Assembly: GCF_002252505.1 (NCBI RefSeq) | Contig: NZ_NNRL01000157.1 | Coordinates: forward strand, 62,001-126,000 | Length of the DNA: 64,000 nt | Direction of reading: 5' to 3' | From: Brucella grignonensis | GTDB lineage: Bacteria; Pseudomonadota; Alphaproteobacteria; Rhizobiales; Rhizobiaceae | Shown: positions 55,046-64,000 of the stretch, piece after piece | How positions within the stretch are numbered: position 1 is the stretch's first letter | How the letters are laid out: every line of letters begins with the position of its first letter | Translations under genes and position numbers: made by a program | The notes under the pieces: generated by a model | The model's database searches: none | What the model saw: only the letters and a program-made list of their open reading frames with translations | What the model was told of the DNA's origin: nothing

Positions 55046-55462
55046 ATGCTTGAAAAAATACGGTATATTGCGCTTTGCTCAGGCCTCTTTGCAGCAAGCT
55101 TCGTCGGCAGCGCTGCAGCTGTTGACTTGAACACGCCTTACGTGCCGTCTTTGCGTCCGAGCACCCCTCCTGTTGCTGGCGGGATGCCGCGGACTTATCT
55201 GCCGCAAGCAGGATCGAGTAAGTGTTATGGCGTAGGCTGTCGTGACAGCGGCAATTACATCTCGCGCGAAGGCATCCCGATCTACAAAAATGGCGATCCG
55301 CTTCAGGTTCGGCCATCCAATCGCAAACCGGTCACTACCTTTGGTCCAAGCAGCAACCATATTCAATGGTGCTCGAACCGTTACCGCAGCTATCGTACTT
55401 CGGACAATACATACCAGCCCTTGGCGGGGCCACGTACGGGCTGTAATTCACCATTCCAATAA
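55046..55462 (+). CDS. BA14K-family exported protein
   Basis: This 138-aa protein has a signal peptide (ending near AAAVD, residue 26) and a C-terminal BA14K motif, HIQWCSNRYRSYRTSDNTYQ followed by PLAGPRTGCNSPFQ, with the two conserved cysteines. BA14K proteins are known as immunoreactive, lectin-like surface or periplasmic proteins of Brucella and relatives. The middle part is Pro- and Ser-rich. It is a single gene with its own terminator and is one of the better pointers to the host's taxonomy. Confidence 0.87.
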   Translation: MLEKIRYIALCSGLFAASFVGSAAAVDLNTPYVPSLRPSTPPVAGGMPRTYLPQAGSSKCYGVGCRDSGNYISREGIPIYKNGDPLQVRPSNRKPVTTFGPSSNHIQWCSNRYRSYRTSDNTYQPLAGPRTGCNSPFQ

Positions 55463-55468
55463 AATAAA

Positions 55469-55487
55469 AGCCGGGCAATGCCCGGCT
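55469..55487 (+). terminator. Terminator of the BA14K gene
   Basis: AGCCGGGC pairs with GCCCGGCT around AAT and is followed by CATTTATTTCTT. Confidence 0.85.
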
Positions 55488-55499
55488 CATTTATTTCTT

Positions 55500-55550
55500 A
55501 GAACGCACATCTTATCCGAAACCCGCTTCACGCTTTTCGGGATGCGTTCT
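55500..55550. repeat. Dispersed palindromic repeat copy
   Basis: AGAACGCA...TGCGTTCT closes a 51-bp element. In reverse complement it reads AGAACGCATCCCGAAAAGCG then TGAAGCGGGTTTCGG. It overlaps the stop codon of the aminotransferase gene by 2 bp. Confidence 0.8.
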
Positions 55551-56781
55551 ATGCAGCTTCCGATTTGGAATGAGTGCGGATCAGACGACCAAGGCGCATA
55601 ATGCCTTCCTCGATCATTTCATCATTTGCACAGGAATAGCTCAGACGCAGCGTGTTCGCGCCTGTACCATCGGCAAAGAATGCCTTGCCTGGAACAAAAG
55701 CGACTTTCTCACTTTCAATCGATGCTGCGAGCAATGCCGCACCATCCATGCCCTTCGGCAATGTGACCCAGATAAACATGCCGCCTTCTGGTTTGGTCCA
55801 ATTCGTGCCTTCCGGCATATACTTGGCCAAAGCTTCCAACATCTTGTCACGGCGATGTTTGTAAACGCCATGAAGCTTGGCGACCTGTTTGTCGAAGCCG
55901 CGCGATGCCACATGATAGATGGCAATCTGGTTGATCGTCGACGAATGCAGATCAGCTGCCTGCTTCATCAGGACCAGCTTGCGGATCACCGACTGCGAGG
56001 CAACCACGTAGCCAACGCGCAGACCCGGCGCCAGCGTCTTGGAGAATGAACCGCAATAGACGGTGCGGGTCTTTTCGATATCGCCACCATTGCGTGCGAT
56101 GTCGAGCGACAGGATAGGCGCAATGGCTTCGCCATTGTAACGCAGATACTGATAGGCAGCATCTTCGATAATTGGAATATCAAGCTCATCAGCATCGGCC
56201 ATAAGCTTCTTACGGCCTGCAAGATCAACGGTCTCACCGGTTGGATTGCTGAAATCTGCTGAGAGATATGCAAACTTGACCTGTCCGCCAGCATCTTTTG
56301 CATGCTGCTTATAAGAATCCGGTGTGCGGTTTCCGTTGAGCGAAAGAATGTCATAGGTCGGCTCATAGGCATTGAATGCCTGCAGAGCGCCAAGATAGGT
56401 CGGAGCCGTCACCAGTGCCGTGTCATTTGGCGAGATGAACAGCTTACCCAGATAATCGAGCGCTTGCTGTGAACCAGACGTGATAAAGACATTGTCCTCG
56501 GTGCAAGGAATGCCAATCTTGGCAAGCTCGCTCACCAGCCATGTGCGTAGTGGCTTATAGCCTTCCGACACAGAATATTGCAGAGCAGCATTGGCTTCAG
56601 GTCCGCCAAAGATGTCCTTATAGGCAGTCTGGAATTCGTCATGCGGAAACAACGCAGGATCGGGAATGCCGCCGGCAAAGGAAATAATATCCGGACGTTC
56701 CAACAATTTCAGAAGTTCACGGATTTCCGAAGCGCGCATGCGTTTCGAGCGCGTTGCAAATACAGTTTCCCAGTCCAGCAC
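55549..56781 (-). CDS. Class I/II PLP-dependent aminotransferase (2-aminoadipate aminotransferase-like)
   Basis: This 410-aa fold-type I transaminase shows ISFAGGIPDPALFP (N-terminal arm), TSGSQQALDYLGKLF, SNPTGETVDL and the PLP lysine in CGSFSKTLAPGLRVG (about residue 255). The GGIPDP signature is shared with LysN/2-aminoadipate and some aromatic or branched-chain transaminases, so substrate range is broad. I place the start at GTG 56781 (AGGAGA 6-7 nt upstream). A longer frame to 56829 lacks a ribosome site. It is transcribed alone. Confidence 0.87.
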   Translation of the reverse strand: MLDWETVFATRSKRMRASEIRELLKLLERPDIISFAGGIPDPALFPHDEFQTAYKDIFGGPEANAALQYSVSEGYKPLRTWLVSELAKIGIPCTEDNVFITSGSQQALDYLGKLFISPNDTALVTAPTYLGALQAFNAYEPTYDILSLNGNRTPDSYKQHAKDAGGQVKFAYLSADFSNPTGETVDLAGRKKLMADADELDIPIIEDAAYQYLRYNGEAIAPILSLDIARNGGDIEKTRTVYCGSFSKTLAPGLRVGYVVASQSVIRKLVLMKQAADLHSSTINQIAIYHVASRGFDKQVAKLHGVYKHRRDKMLEALAKYMPEGTNWTKPEGGMFIWVTLPKGMDGAALLAASIESEKVAFVPGKAFFADGTGANTLRLSYSCANDEMIEEGIMRLGRLIRTHSKSEAA

Positions 56782-56829
56782 CGGAAATCTCCTCAATTCG
56801 TTTGAAGGCAAAGCCTCCTCAAACTTCAC

Positions 56830-57310
56830 CAGATAAAGGTGAAGCGATAGCGCAAATTTCAGCCGACGAGAACACTTCTTTCCATGCTTACATGGAATAA
56901 AGATATTCAGAATTGTTTTGGCTCAACGGCGCACAAAACATAAATCCTATAGGCATTTGACGATCTTTTCGTGCGCAAGGGCGCGCTCAACTCAAGTTAC
57001 GTCACTGCCATGTATTAAAGGGGCGTAAGAAACGCCCCTCTTTTTGTCTAATCGTAGAGCACTGCAAAATCTGATGCAATTCTGGTTCTGGCCGACGCAT
57101 CGGCACAAAAATCGAAATCGATTTTTGGATAGCTCGATGCGCCTGTCTTAAAATTAGAGCGACCTTTGTGCGCCCAAACGGGCGCACGGCGCTCTATACG
57201 AAAATGGTGTTTTGTGAGAACCGGAGCGGAGCGTACATAAAGTACGTAAGCCTAGGTAAGCGTAACAAAATGCCATTTGCAGACGGCCAGAGTCTGAATA
57301 TCGCAGATTT
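56830..57310 (+). other. Intergenic region with a plus-strand terminator and palindromic repeats
   Basis: No protein gene is seen. A strong plus-strand intrinsic terminator (AGGGGCGT/ACGCCCCT, 57019-57039, then CTTTTTG) has no gene before it on that strand, so a small RNA may end there. At 57157-57194, AGAGCG...GTGCGCCC-AAAC-GGGCGCAC...CGCTCT forms a long palindrome. AAAAATCGAAATCGATTTTT near 57107 resembles a stretch at about 15818. Confidence 0.5.
57019..57046 (+). terminator. Orphan plus-strand terminator
   Basis: AGGGGCGT pairs with ACGCCCCT around 5 nt and is followed by CTTTTTG. The neighbouring genes are on the minus strand. Confidence 0.8.
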
Positions 57311-58360
<1,050 letters not shown>

Positions 58361-58397
58361 TCAGATTGCTCTGTGGCCTTCTCGCGTTGGCCTTTGG

Positions 58398-59039
58398 TTA
58401 TGCCCCGTAAAGAGCGAAAAACTGCTTTGTGGCACGCCGGGCGTCCCGGATAACCACTTCGTCAGTCAGTTCCAGCCGGTCACCAAGCAGCAACCGGATC
58501 TGCATATCCCGGACAACGAGCCCGAAAAATGCACGAAATGCTTCGTCAATATCGTCAAAAGCCAGAAGCTTTGCTTCCTGCCCCATTTTAAGAATCGGCT
58601 TAAGACGCTTCGCCATCGCAACCGGACCATTGGCGAGAACGATGTCCCCCAGGGCCGACTTTCCCGATGCCGTGTGGCTAACGGCCAGACGGTTCAATGC
58701 GATCGATGTCGGGCCTGACAGCACAAGCAGCCAGTCACGGGCAAAATGTTCAAGGCTGGAGAACAGCGATTCCGCATCAAGCTTCTCACGCGCCACCGGC
58801 ACAACACGAACCTTCGATGCCTGCCAGCGCACCATTGCAGTAAGCAGACCGTCGCGATCACCAAACCATTTATAGAGGCTTTCCTTGGAGCAATTGGCGG
58901 CACGCGCAATGCTCGCCGTTGTCAAAGCGCGGTCCCCACCTTCGACAAGAAGGCGCAACGCCTGCTCCAGAACATCGTTCTGACGCGGCGAAAAAGACGG
59001 CTGCTTCTGAGCCTGCAATTCGTCGCTTTTATCAGTCAC
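58398..59039 (-). CDS. TetR-family transcriptional regulator
   Basis: This 213-aa protein has an N-terminal TetR helix-turn-helix (about residues 22-68: TTASIARAANCSKESLYKWFG) and an all-helical ligand domain. The ligand is unknown. A 14-bp palindrome 20 bp upstream of its start is the likely autoregulatory site. ilvC follows on the same strand at 67 bp, so a read-through transcript is possible, but ilvC probably also has its own promoter. Confidence 0.92.
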   Translation of the reverse strand: MTDKSDELQAQKQPSFSPRQNDVLEQALRLLVEGGDRALTTASIARAANCSKESLYKWFGDRDGLLTAMVRWQASKVRVVPVAREKLDAESLFSSLEHFARDWLLVLSGPTSIALNRLAVSHTASGKSALGDIVLANGPVAMAKRLKPILKMGQEAKLLAFDDIDEAFRAFFGLVVRDMQIRLLLGDRLELTDEVVIRDARRATKQFFALYGA

Positions 59040-59058
59040 GGATCAATCCCTCCACCTT

Positions 59059-59072
59059 GTACCGTACGGTAC
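59059..59072. promoter_or_regulatory. Palindromic operator upstream of tetR
   Basis: GTACCGTACGGTAC is a perfect 14-bp palindrome, extended on the right by GGTT. It lies 20-33 bp before the tetR start, as expected for autorepression. Confidence 0.7.
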
Positions 59073-59210
59073 GGTTCAGTTTATTAACCCTTGCTTGAGA
59101 GACCGTCAAGCAGGATTTTTCAAGGTGAACCACGATTTTAGAAATGCGATCCCTGCGCAAAGCAGAGCGTCTTTTCAGCGACAGGAAAGAAGCCAGCAAA
59201 TTCAAAAAGA

Positions 59211-59252
59211 AAAGGCGCCTTCCGGAATCAAATTCTCAGAAGACGCCCTTTT
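59211..59252 (-). terminator. Terminator of kup
   Basis: On the minus strand, AAGGGCGTCTTC pairs with GGAAGGCGCCTT and runs into TTCTTTTTG. It lies 28 bp after the kup stop. Confidence 0.8.
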
Positions 59253-59279
59253 AAAATAGGCAATTTGTGGTTTGAAACC

Positions 59280-61259
59280 TCAGAGGTTTACCTGCGTTCC
59301 AATCTCCACCACGCGGCCCGTTGGAATCTGGAAATATTCCGTCGCATCCGATGCAGTGCGTGCAAGCAGGATGAAGAGTTTATCCTGCCAGAGCGGCAGA
59401 CCGGAATGTGCCGACGCCTTCAACCAACGTCGCGACAAGAAGAAAGACGTCGTCATGATGTCAAACTTCCAGCCAAGCTTACGGCAAAGTCCAAGCGCGC
59501 GCGGGATGTTAGGCTGCTGCATATAACCGAACGTCAGTGTGACCTGCATGAAACGTTCATTGTACTGCGAAACACGCGCACGATCCGCACTCGAAACCCA
59601 AGGCTTCGAAGCTGTAACCACGGTCAGGATGACGTTGTTCTCGTGCAGAACCTTATAATGTTTGAGGCTATGCATCAGTGCTGTTGGCGCACTCTTTGGA
59701 TCGCCAGTCAAAAATACAGCCGTCCCCGGAACAATGATTGGCGGACGTTTGGTCATCTGCCCCACAATGAGGTCAAGCGGCACTTCTGCCTTGCGGGTTT
59801 TCTGGGAAAGGTGGCGAGTGCCACGCACCCAGGTCCACATGATGATGACCAGAATGGCAGCAAAAGTGATCGACGCCCAGCCGCCTTCATGCACCTTGAT
59901 GATATTGGCACTGAAGAACATGAGGTCGATGACAAGAAAGCCAAGGATCAATGGCAGCGCACGGCTGACGCGCCAGTTCCAGATGCGCGTCATGACAAAA
60001 TAAAGAAGCCCTGTCGTAACCAACATATTGCCGGTCACAGCGATACCGTAAGCGGACGCCAGATTATTCGACTTCTCAAAGCCAAGCACCAGAATGATGA
60101 CGGTAAGGCCCAACAGAAGATTGACGCGCGGAATATAAATCTGCCCGTGCAGCTTTTCCGAAGTGTGCTGGATTTCAAGGCGTGGCAGAATATTGAGCTG
60201 CACGGCCTGACGCGCCACCGAAAACGCACCACTGATAACCGCCTGACTGGCGATCACGGTTGCAGCTGTTGCCAGCAAAACTATTGGCCAGAGTGCAAAT
60301 TCCGGCATCATCTCGAAGAACGGAAGTGCTGCTGCTTCGCCATGCGAAAGCACAAAGGCCGCCTGCCCAAAATAGTTGAGCAGCAGGCACGGAAACACAA
60401 TCCACAACCAAGCCCGCACAATCGGCGTACGCCCGAAATGGCCAAGATCTGCGTAGAGCGCTTCTGCACCAGTCATGGCGAGGAAGACCGCGCCTACAGT
60501 GATGAACGCCACACCAGGGCTAACGACAAGAAACCGCAGCGCATAATAAGGATTGAGCGCTGCCATCACTGTCGGGTCATCAAAAATATGCCAAAGCCCT
60601 GATGCACCGAGTGCCAGAAACCAGACCGCCATGATCGGGCCGAAAACAATGGCAACCTTGCTTGTCCCATATTTTTGAACAGAGAAAAGCACAACGAGAA
60701 TGACCACCGTGATGGGCACCACAAACGGCGTCATATGCGGCGCAACAATCTGCACGCCTTCAACTGCTGACAGCACCGAAATTGCTGGCGTGATAACGGC
60801 GTCACCAAAAAACAGCGCAGCACCGCAAATACCGGCGGCCAGAATGATGTCGGGCCGCCCTTTTAAGGCAGCGCGTACCAAAGCCATCAAAGAGAGAATA
60901 CCGCCTTCGCCATTGTTGTCGGCACGCAGCACGAAGATCACATATTTAACGGTTACAACGAGCAAAAGCGCCCAGAAAATGAGTGAAACAACGCCCAGAA
61001 TGTCGCTTCTGGAAAGAAAACCGTCAGACGTTGCCGCATGCAGCGCTTCGCGAAAGGCATAGATCGGGCTTGTACCGATATCACCATAAACAACGCCGAG
61101 CGCACCAAGGACCAGCGTCTTCATACTGTCGTGAGAGTGGTCGTTTTCTTCCGGGGGCACAGCGTTTTCAGCAGAAACACCAACGGGCAGCGTGTTCTGA
61201 GAATCCGTCAGCGCATCTCCTGTGACTGACGCGTTCTTATCTGGTTGCTCGCTGCTCAT
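59280..61259 (-). CDS. kup: Low-affinity potassium transporter Kup
   Basis: This 659-aa K+/H+ symporter has 12 predicted membrane segments and the Kup landmarks: LGALGVVYGDIGTSPIYAFREAL (about residues 52-74), DNNGEGGILSLMALVRA, GDAVITPAISVLSAVEG and a cytoplasmic C-terminal domain from about 490. The N-terminal 48 residues are an extra hydrophilic tail. Length is slightly above E. coli Kup. It is transcribed alone. Confidence 0.96.
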   Translation of the reverse strand: MSSEQPDKNASVTGDALTDSQNTLPVGVSAENAVPPEENDHSHDSMKTLVLGALGVVYGDIGTSPIYAFREALHAATSDGFLSRSDILGVVSLIFWALLLVVTVKYVIFVLRADNNGEGGILSLMALVRAALKGRPDIILAAGICGAALFFGDAVITPAISVLSAVEGVQIVAPHMTPFVVPITVVILVVLFSVQKYGTSKVAIVFGPIMAVWFLALGASGLWHIFDDPTVMAALNPYYALRFLVVSPGVAFITVGAVFLAMTGAEALYADLGHFGRTPIVRAWLWIVFPCLLLNYFGQAAFVLSHGEAAALPFFEMMPEFALWPIVLLATAATVIASQAVISGAFSVARQAVQLNILPRLEIQHTSEKLHGQIYIPRVNLLLGLTVIILVLGFEKSNNLASAYGIAVTGNMLVTTGLLYFVMTRIWNWRVSRALPLILGFLVIDLMFFSANIIKVHEGGWASITFAAILVIIMWTWVRGTRHLSQKTRKAEVPLDLIVGQMTKRPPIIVPGTAVFLTGDPKSAPTALMHSLKHYKVLHENNVILTVVTASKPWVSSADRARVSQYNERFMQVTLTFGYMQQPNIPRALGLCRKLGWKFDIMTTSFFLSRRWLKASAHSGLPLWQDKLFILLARTASDATEYFQIPTGRVVEIGTQVNL

Positions 61260-61610
61260 ATGCAGACACCTCGCAAGGTCGTAAGTATCGGGATGGAATA
61301 TCTGAGCGTGTGAGGATTAATCAAACTGTCAACAGCTAAGGAATACATGATAGCCGCAAAAAGTTCCCACACCAATTGAGGATCAGCCTTATGTCCGACG
61401 TGTCAAAGTTAAACTCTTTATAGAAAAGTAATCTGCACCGGCACGCTGGCACGGAACACGCACTGCGGAAAACTTCATGTATGCTTCCCTCAAACGATCC
61501 AGCGCCCCCCAGCGCATGAATATCAGGCGGGCGGTCTATATCTTGTCGCGCCCGCACACAAATGCAGATTTCGCAGGGCTCGATTTCCAGCCATGCGTTT
61601 TACGTAGCAG
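61260..61610. other. Intergenic region between pdxJ and kup
   Basis: This 350-bp stretch lies upstream of kup and downstream of pdxJ, both on the minus strand. I see no gene with a credible ribosome site, no clear riboswitch and no strong terminator. A promoter for kup is expected here. Confidence 0.5.
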
Positions 61611-62351
61611 CTACCCAGCGAGCGCTGCAATATAGCGACTAACGGTCACCGGCATACCATACATCAACGCATCCGCCGTGAGGCCATGGCCGATGGAAAC
61701 TTCACTGAGCTGCGGCACATGTTTGACCAGTGCTGGCAGGTTTTCAACTGTCAGATCATGCCCCGCATTGATCGCGAGCCCGAGCGCAGTTGCAGCATCC
61801 GCCGCCTTACCGAGACGATTCAGTTCCAACGTGGCAGCAGCCGGATCGTCATAAGTCGCGCCATAGGGGCCGGTATAAAGCTCAATCCGATCCGCGCCGA
61901 TGGCCTTTGCCTTATCATAGCCAAGCGGGTCGGGATCGGCGAACAGCGAAACACGCATTCCATTTGATTTCAAACGCTTGATGATAGGGGCAAGAAAATC
62001 AGATTTGGTTTCAAAGTTCCAACCATGATCGGAAGTCGCCTGCATCGGATCATCGGGAACCAATGTTACTTGCTCTGGCTGATGCTTTTCAACGAGTTCA
62101 AGAAAGGCTTCCGTTGGAAAACCTTCGATATTAAACTCGGCCTGCGGATATTCATCATCGATAAGCGCGCGAATATCGCCAAGGTCGGAGAAACGGATGT
62201 GTCGCTGATCAGGGCGCGGATGCACCGTCAAACCAGCAGCGCCTGCTGCAAGTGCCGCCCGCCCAAGCCCGGTGACATTTGGCCAAGGGAGATCACGCCG
62301 GTTGCGCAACATGGCTATGGCGTTGAGATTGACGGACAGTTTTGCAGGCAT
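61611..62351 (-). CDS. pdxJ: Pyridoxine 5'-phosphate synthase PdxJ
   Basis: This 246-aa TIM-barrel enzyme joins 1-deoxyxylulose 5-phosphate and 3-amino-1-hydroxyacetone 1-phosphate to make pyridoxine 5'-phosphate. Seen motifs are [28 protein letters not shown] with active-site His/Arg, [14 protein letters not shown] and [12 protein letters not shown]. The start MPAKLSVN at 62351 (GGGAG about 9 nt upstream) matches the usual N-terminus; a frame start 15 codons upstream is unlikely. No pdxA or acpS is adjacent. Confidence 0.95.
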   Translation of the reverse strand: MPAKLSVNLNAIAMLRNRRDLPWPNVTGLGRAALAAGAAGLTVHPRPDQRHIRFSDLGDIRALIDDEYPQAEFNIEGFPTEAFLELVEKHQPEQVTLVPDDPMQATSDHGWNFETKSDFLAPIIKRLKSNGMRVSLFADPDPLGYDKAKAIGADRIELYTGPYGATYDDPAAATLELNRLGKAADAATALGLAINAGHDLTVENLPALVKHVPQLSEVSIGHGLTADALMYGMPVTVSRYIAALAG

Positions 62352-62564
62352 AGAGCATAGCTCCCTCAGATAAGGATATGGCTTTATAGCCCCCACGGCT
62401 AAAAAATGTCAGTGTTTTCCGGTCGCACCCCACAATGAATTACCGGAACTTTTACTGATGGAATTTTCACATATGTAACGCAACTTTTGCCCGGTCAAAA
62501 ACGTTGAAGCCATCAAAAGACGTGACGTTCTGACAAAGACGATATTCAAAGGATGGAGGTCCCC

Positions 62565-62963
62565 ATGCGCAATGAAGACATTCCTGTCATTCGACGCATT
62601 CCCACCAATCGTGAAGATGCTTTTGCTTTTGCAATCGAGGGGCACCTCAACGATGCAGCCCTTGAAAATCTCTATGGCCTGCTTGATGCGGCCTATGAGG
62701 GGTTTGAGGAAATCGATCTACTCATTCGGCTAACCGGTTATGAGGGGGTCGATTGGGGTTCAGCCTTCTCAGAAAGCATGCTGTCCATGCGCGCAAAATC
62801 GCTAAGACATCTGCGACGCTATGCAATTGTCGGCGGTCCTTTGTGGATACAGGCCAGCGTCACGCTCATGCAGCCATTTCTTTCAATCGAAATGCGGACA
62901 TTTGAAGCCGATGACGAGCCGGAAGCCTGGAAGTGGCTCGATGCGGAACCCACTGCGCAATGA
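62565..62963 (+). CDS. STAS/SpoIIAA-like protein
   Basis: This 132-aa protein has the fold pattern of SpoIIAA-like (STAS/SEC14-type) proteins: FAFAIEGHLNDAALENLYGL, EIDLLIRLTGYEGVDW, and the end with RTFEADDEPEAWKWL. These often bind hydrophobic ligands or act as anti-anti-sigma relatives; no such partner is adjacent. The start at 62565 is preferred because GGAGG lies 5 nt upstream; ATG 62553 is four codons earlier but has no spacing for a ribosome site. It is convergent with the helicase gene, without a gap. Confidence 0.8.
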   Translation: MRNEDIPVIRRIPTNREDAFAFAIEGHLNDAALENLYGLLDAAYEGFEEIDLLIRLTGYEGVDWGSAFSESMLSMRAKSLRHLRRYAIVGGPLWIQASVTLMQPFLSIEMRTFEADDEPEAWKWLDAEPTAQ

Positions 62964-64000
62964 TTACTTGACGATAGTCAACTGTTCGGCCGCGCGGGTA
63001 ATAGCCGTGTAAAGCCAGCGTTCACGTGTATCCCGGAAAGCGTAGCTTTCATCGAAAAGCACGACATTGTCCCATTGCGAACCCTGCGCCTTATGCACGG
63101 TCAGCGCATAACCATAATCGAAATCGTCAAAGCGCTTCTTGGTTTGCCAGGGAATTTCGGCATCCGGGTCCTCAAACTGAGCCTTGAGCAGCTTGATCTT
63201 GGCAACGCCACGATCTTCATCTTCCGGCGAAACCAGCAGATTGATGCCGGGCTTTACCGTCTCCTTGGATGAAGTCATCACCTTCCAGAGCGAACCATTC
63301 AACAATCCCTTGGCTGGATCATTGCGCAAACAAACCAGCTTGTCGCCAGCCTGCGGATATTCGGCGGTGAAGCCTTTCAGTTCGCGCAGTCGCTGGTTAT
63401 AGCGCTTGCGTGTGCGGTTGGTCCCGACAAGCACCTGATCAGCCGAAAGAACCAGATCCTGATTGACTTGTCCCTTGGAAATGACCTTCGCCCGTCCCTC
63501 ATCGCAATAGTCGAGATCCCTGCCCTCACGCACATCAAGCGCCATGCGAATGATAGGGTTGTCGCGTGCCTGACGGTGAATTTCGGTCAGCAGGAAATCA
63601 GGGTCGTGCTCGGTAAAGAACCCGCCGCCGGAAATCGGAGGCAACTGACCCGGATCACCCAGCACCAGAATAGGTGTGCCAAAGGTCATCAAATCGCGAC
63701 CGAGTTGTTCATCAACCATCGAGCACTCATCCACAACGATAAGTGCGGCCTTGGCAACAGGGCTTTGGCGGTTGAGCGAAAAGGTCGGTGAAATGGAGGT
63801 TTTGCCGGTGGTTTCGTCTTCTACGGCTTCTTCACCACGCGGGCGATAGATCAGCGAATGAAGCGTGCGCGCATTGTTCGCACCCTTTGAGCGGAGAACC
63901 TGCGCGGCTTTGCCGGTGAATGCAGCAAACTGCACATCGCCATCGACATGCTCGGCAAAATAACGCGCGAGCGTCGTCTTACCCGTGCCTGCATAGCCAA
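62964..64000 (-). CDS. RecD-like ATP-dependent DNA helicase (5' end beyond window)
   Basis: This is the C-terminal 345 codons of a superfamily 1B helicase. Visible motifs are Walker A GYAGTGKTT at the window edge, ALIVVDECSMVDEQ (Walker B), GDPGQLPPISGG (motif III), LTVHKAQGSQWDNV (motif V) and WLYTAITRA (motif VI). RecD-like proteins outside RecBCD unwind DNA 5' to 3' in repair; RecD2-type relatives are common in bacteria lacking RecBCD. The frame is open to position 64000, so the start lies outside. Confidence 0.92.
   Translation of the reverse strand, partial: GYAGTGKTTLARYFAEHVDGDVQFAAFTGKAAQVLRSKGANNARTLHSLIYRPRGEEAVEDETTGKTSISPTFSLNRQSPVAKAALIVVDECSMVDEQLGRDLMTFGTPILVLGDPGQLPPISGGGFFTEHDPDFLLTEIHRQARDNPIIRMALDVREGRDLDYCDEGRAKVISKGQVNQDLVLSADQVLVGTNRTRKRYNQRLRELKGFTAEYPQAGDKLVCLRNDPAKGLLNGSLWKVMTSSKETVKPGINLLVSPEDEDRGVAKIKLLKAQFEDPDAEIPWQTKKRFDDFDYGYALTVHKAQGSQWDNVVLFDESYAFRDTRERWLYTAITRAAEQLTIVK

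Noticed and set aside
59265-60602. Long plus-strand frame opposite kup (445 codons)
   Set aside because: His/Arg/Lys-rich shadow of the kup coding strand; kup motifs are unambiguous.
61260-61610. c-di-AMP (ydaO) riboswitch upstream of kup
   Set aside because: No matching core by eye, and this riboswitch is a feature of Firmicutes and related groups.

Overview
The window looks like a stable chromosomal stretch from an alphaproteobacterium of the order Hyphomicrobiales, most likely Brucellaceae (Brucella/Ochrobactrum). The basis is a BA14K-family protein, a fused SecDF, LysR next to DUF1127, [12 protein letters not shown] IlvC, rhizobial-type sugar and sulfate ABC operons, moderate GC, and a family of short palindromic repeats between genes. 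I see no phage, transposase, integrase, CRISPR array, toxin-antitoxin pair or rRNA. The only tRNA is tRNA-Lys(CTT). Almost all named calls rest on recognising families from translated sequence; no database was searched.

Layout: 1-2.4 kb holds cobalt uptake (cbtBA) behind a cobalamin riboswitch, plus cobQ. 2.5-4.6 kb is a valine-catabolism pair (isobutyryl-CoA dehydrogenase, mmsB). 4.6-6.6 kb is a structured leader and a GT39/ArnT-like membrane glycosyltransferase. 6.7-8.5 kb has an entericidin-like lipoprotein, a LysR regulator and a DUF1127 protein. 8.6-12.5 kb is a GlxA/AraC regulator with a folded leader and a large dimethylglycine/sarcosine dehydrogenase-like enzyme. 12.7-22.9 kb is envelope and transport: MscS-type channel, SecDF, Kef antiporter, UPF0104 protein, RBBP9 hydrolase. 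22.9-26.1 kb is a sulfate ABC operon without an ATPase gene. 26.3-29 kb has a TerC-CBS protein and a DedA protein. 29.6-34 kb has tRNA-Lys, a DMT transporter, an EF-hand protein, a FucU-type mutarotase and a large unknown periplasmic protein.

34.1-39.5 kb is a sugar or polyol uptake locus: binding protein, permease, ATPase and SDR, divergent from a Gfo/Idh dehydrogenase. The shared promoter region has a palindrome matching the rhizobial IolR site form GGAA-N6-TTCC, so inositol or a related polyol is a testable substrate. 39.5-44.3 kb is a complete vitamin B12 uptake operon (btuB-F-C-D) behind a second cobalamin riboswitch.

44.4-52.1 kb is the most interesting part. An HlyD-RbbA-YhhJ efflux operon, a GHL10 glycosidase-like protein without a signal peptide, a universal stress protein and a flavin-nucleotide-binding protein sit among two perfect FNR-type boxes (TTGAT-N4-ATCAA) and one near match. 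One perfect box lies 40.5-41.5 bp upstream of a predicted ~120-nt RNA with two strong hairpins and a terminator (49620-49739, minus strand). I propose this as an FNR-activated small RNA in an oxygen-responsive cluster.

52-64 kb is housekeeping: PhzF, Nudix, an endonuclease/exonuclease/phosphatase protein, BA14K, an aminotransferase, ilvC, a TetR regulator with a palindromic operator, kup, pdxJ, a STAS/SpoIIAA-like protein and a RecD-like helicase cut by the window end.
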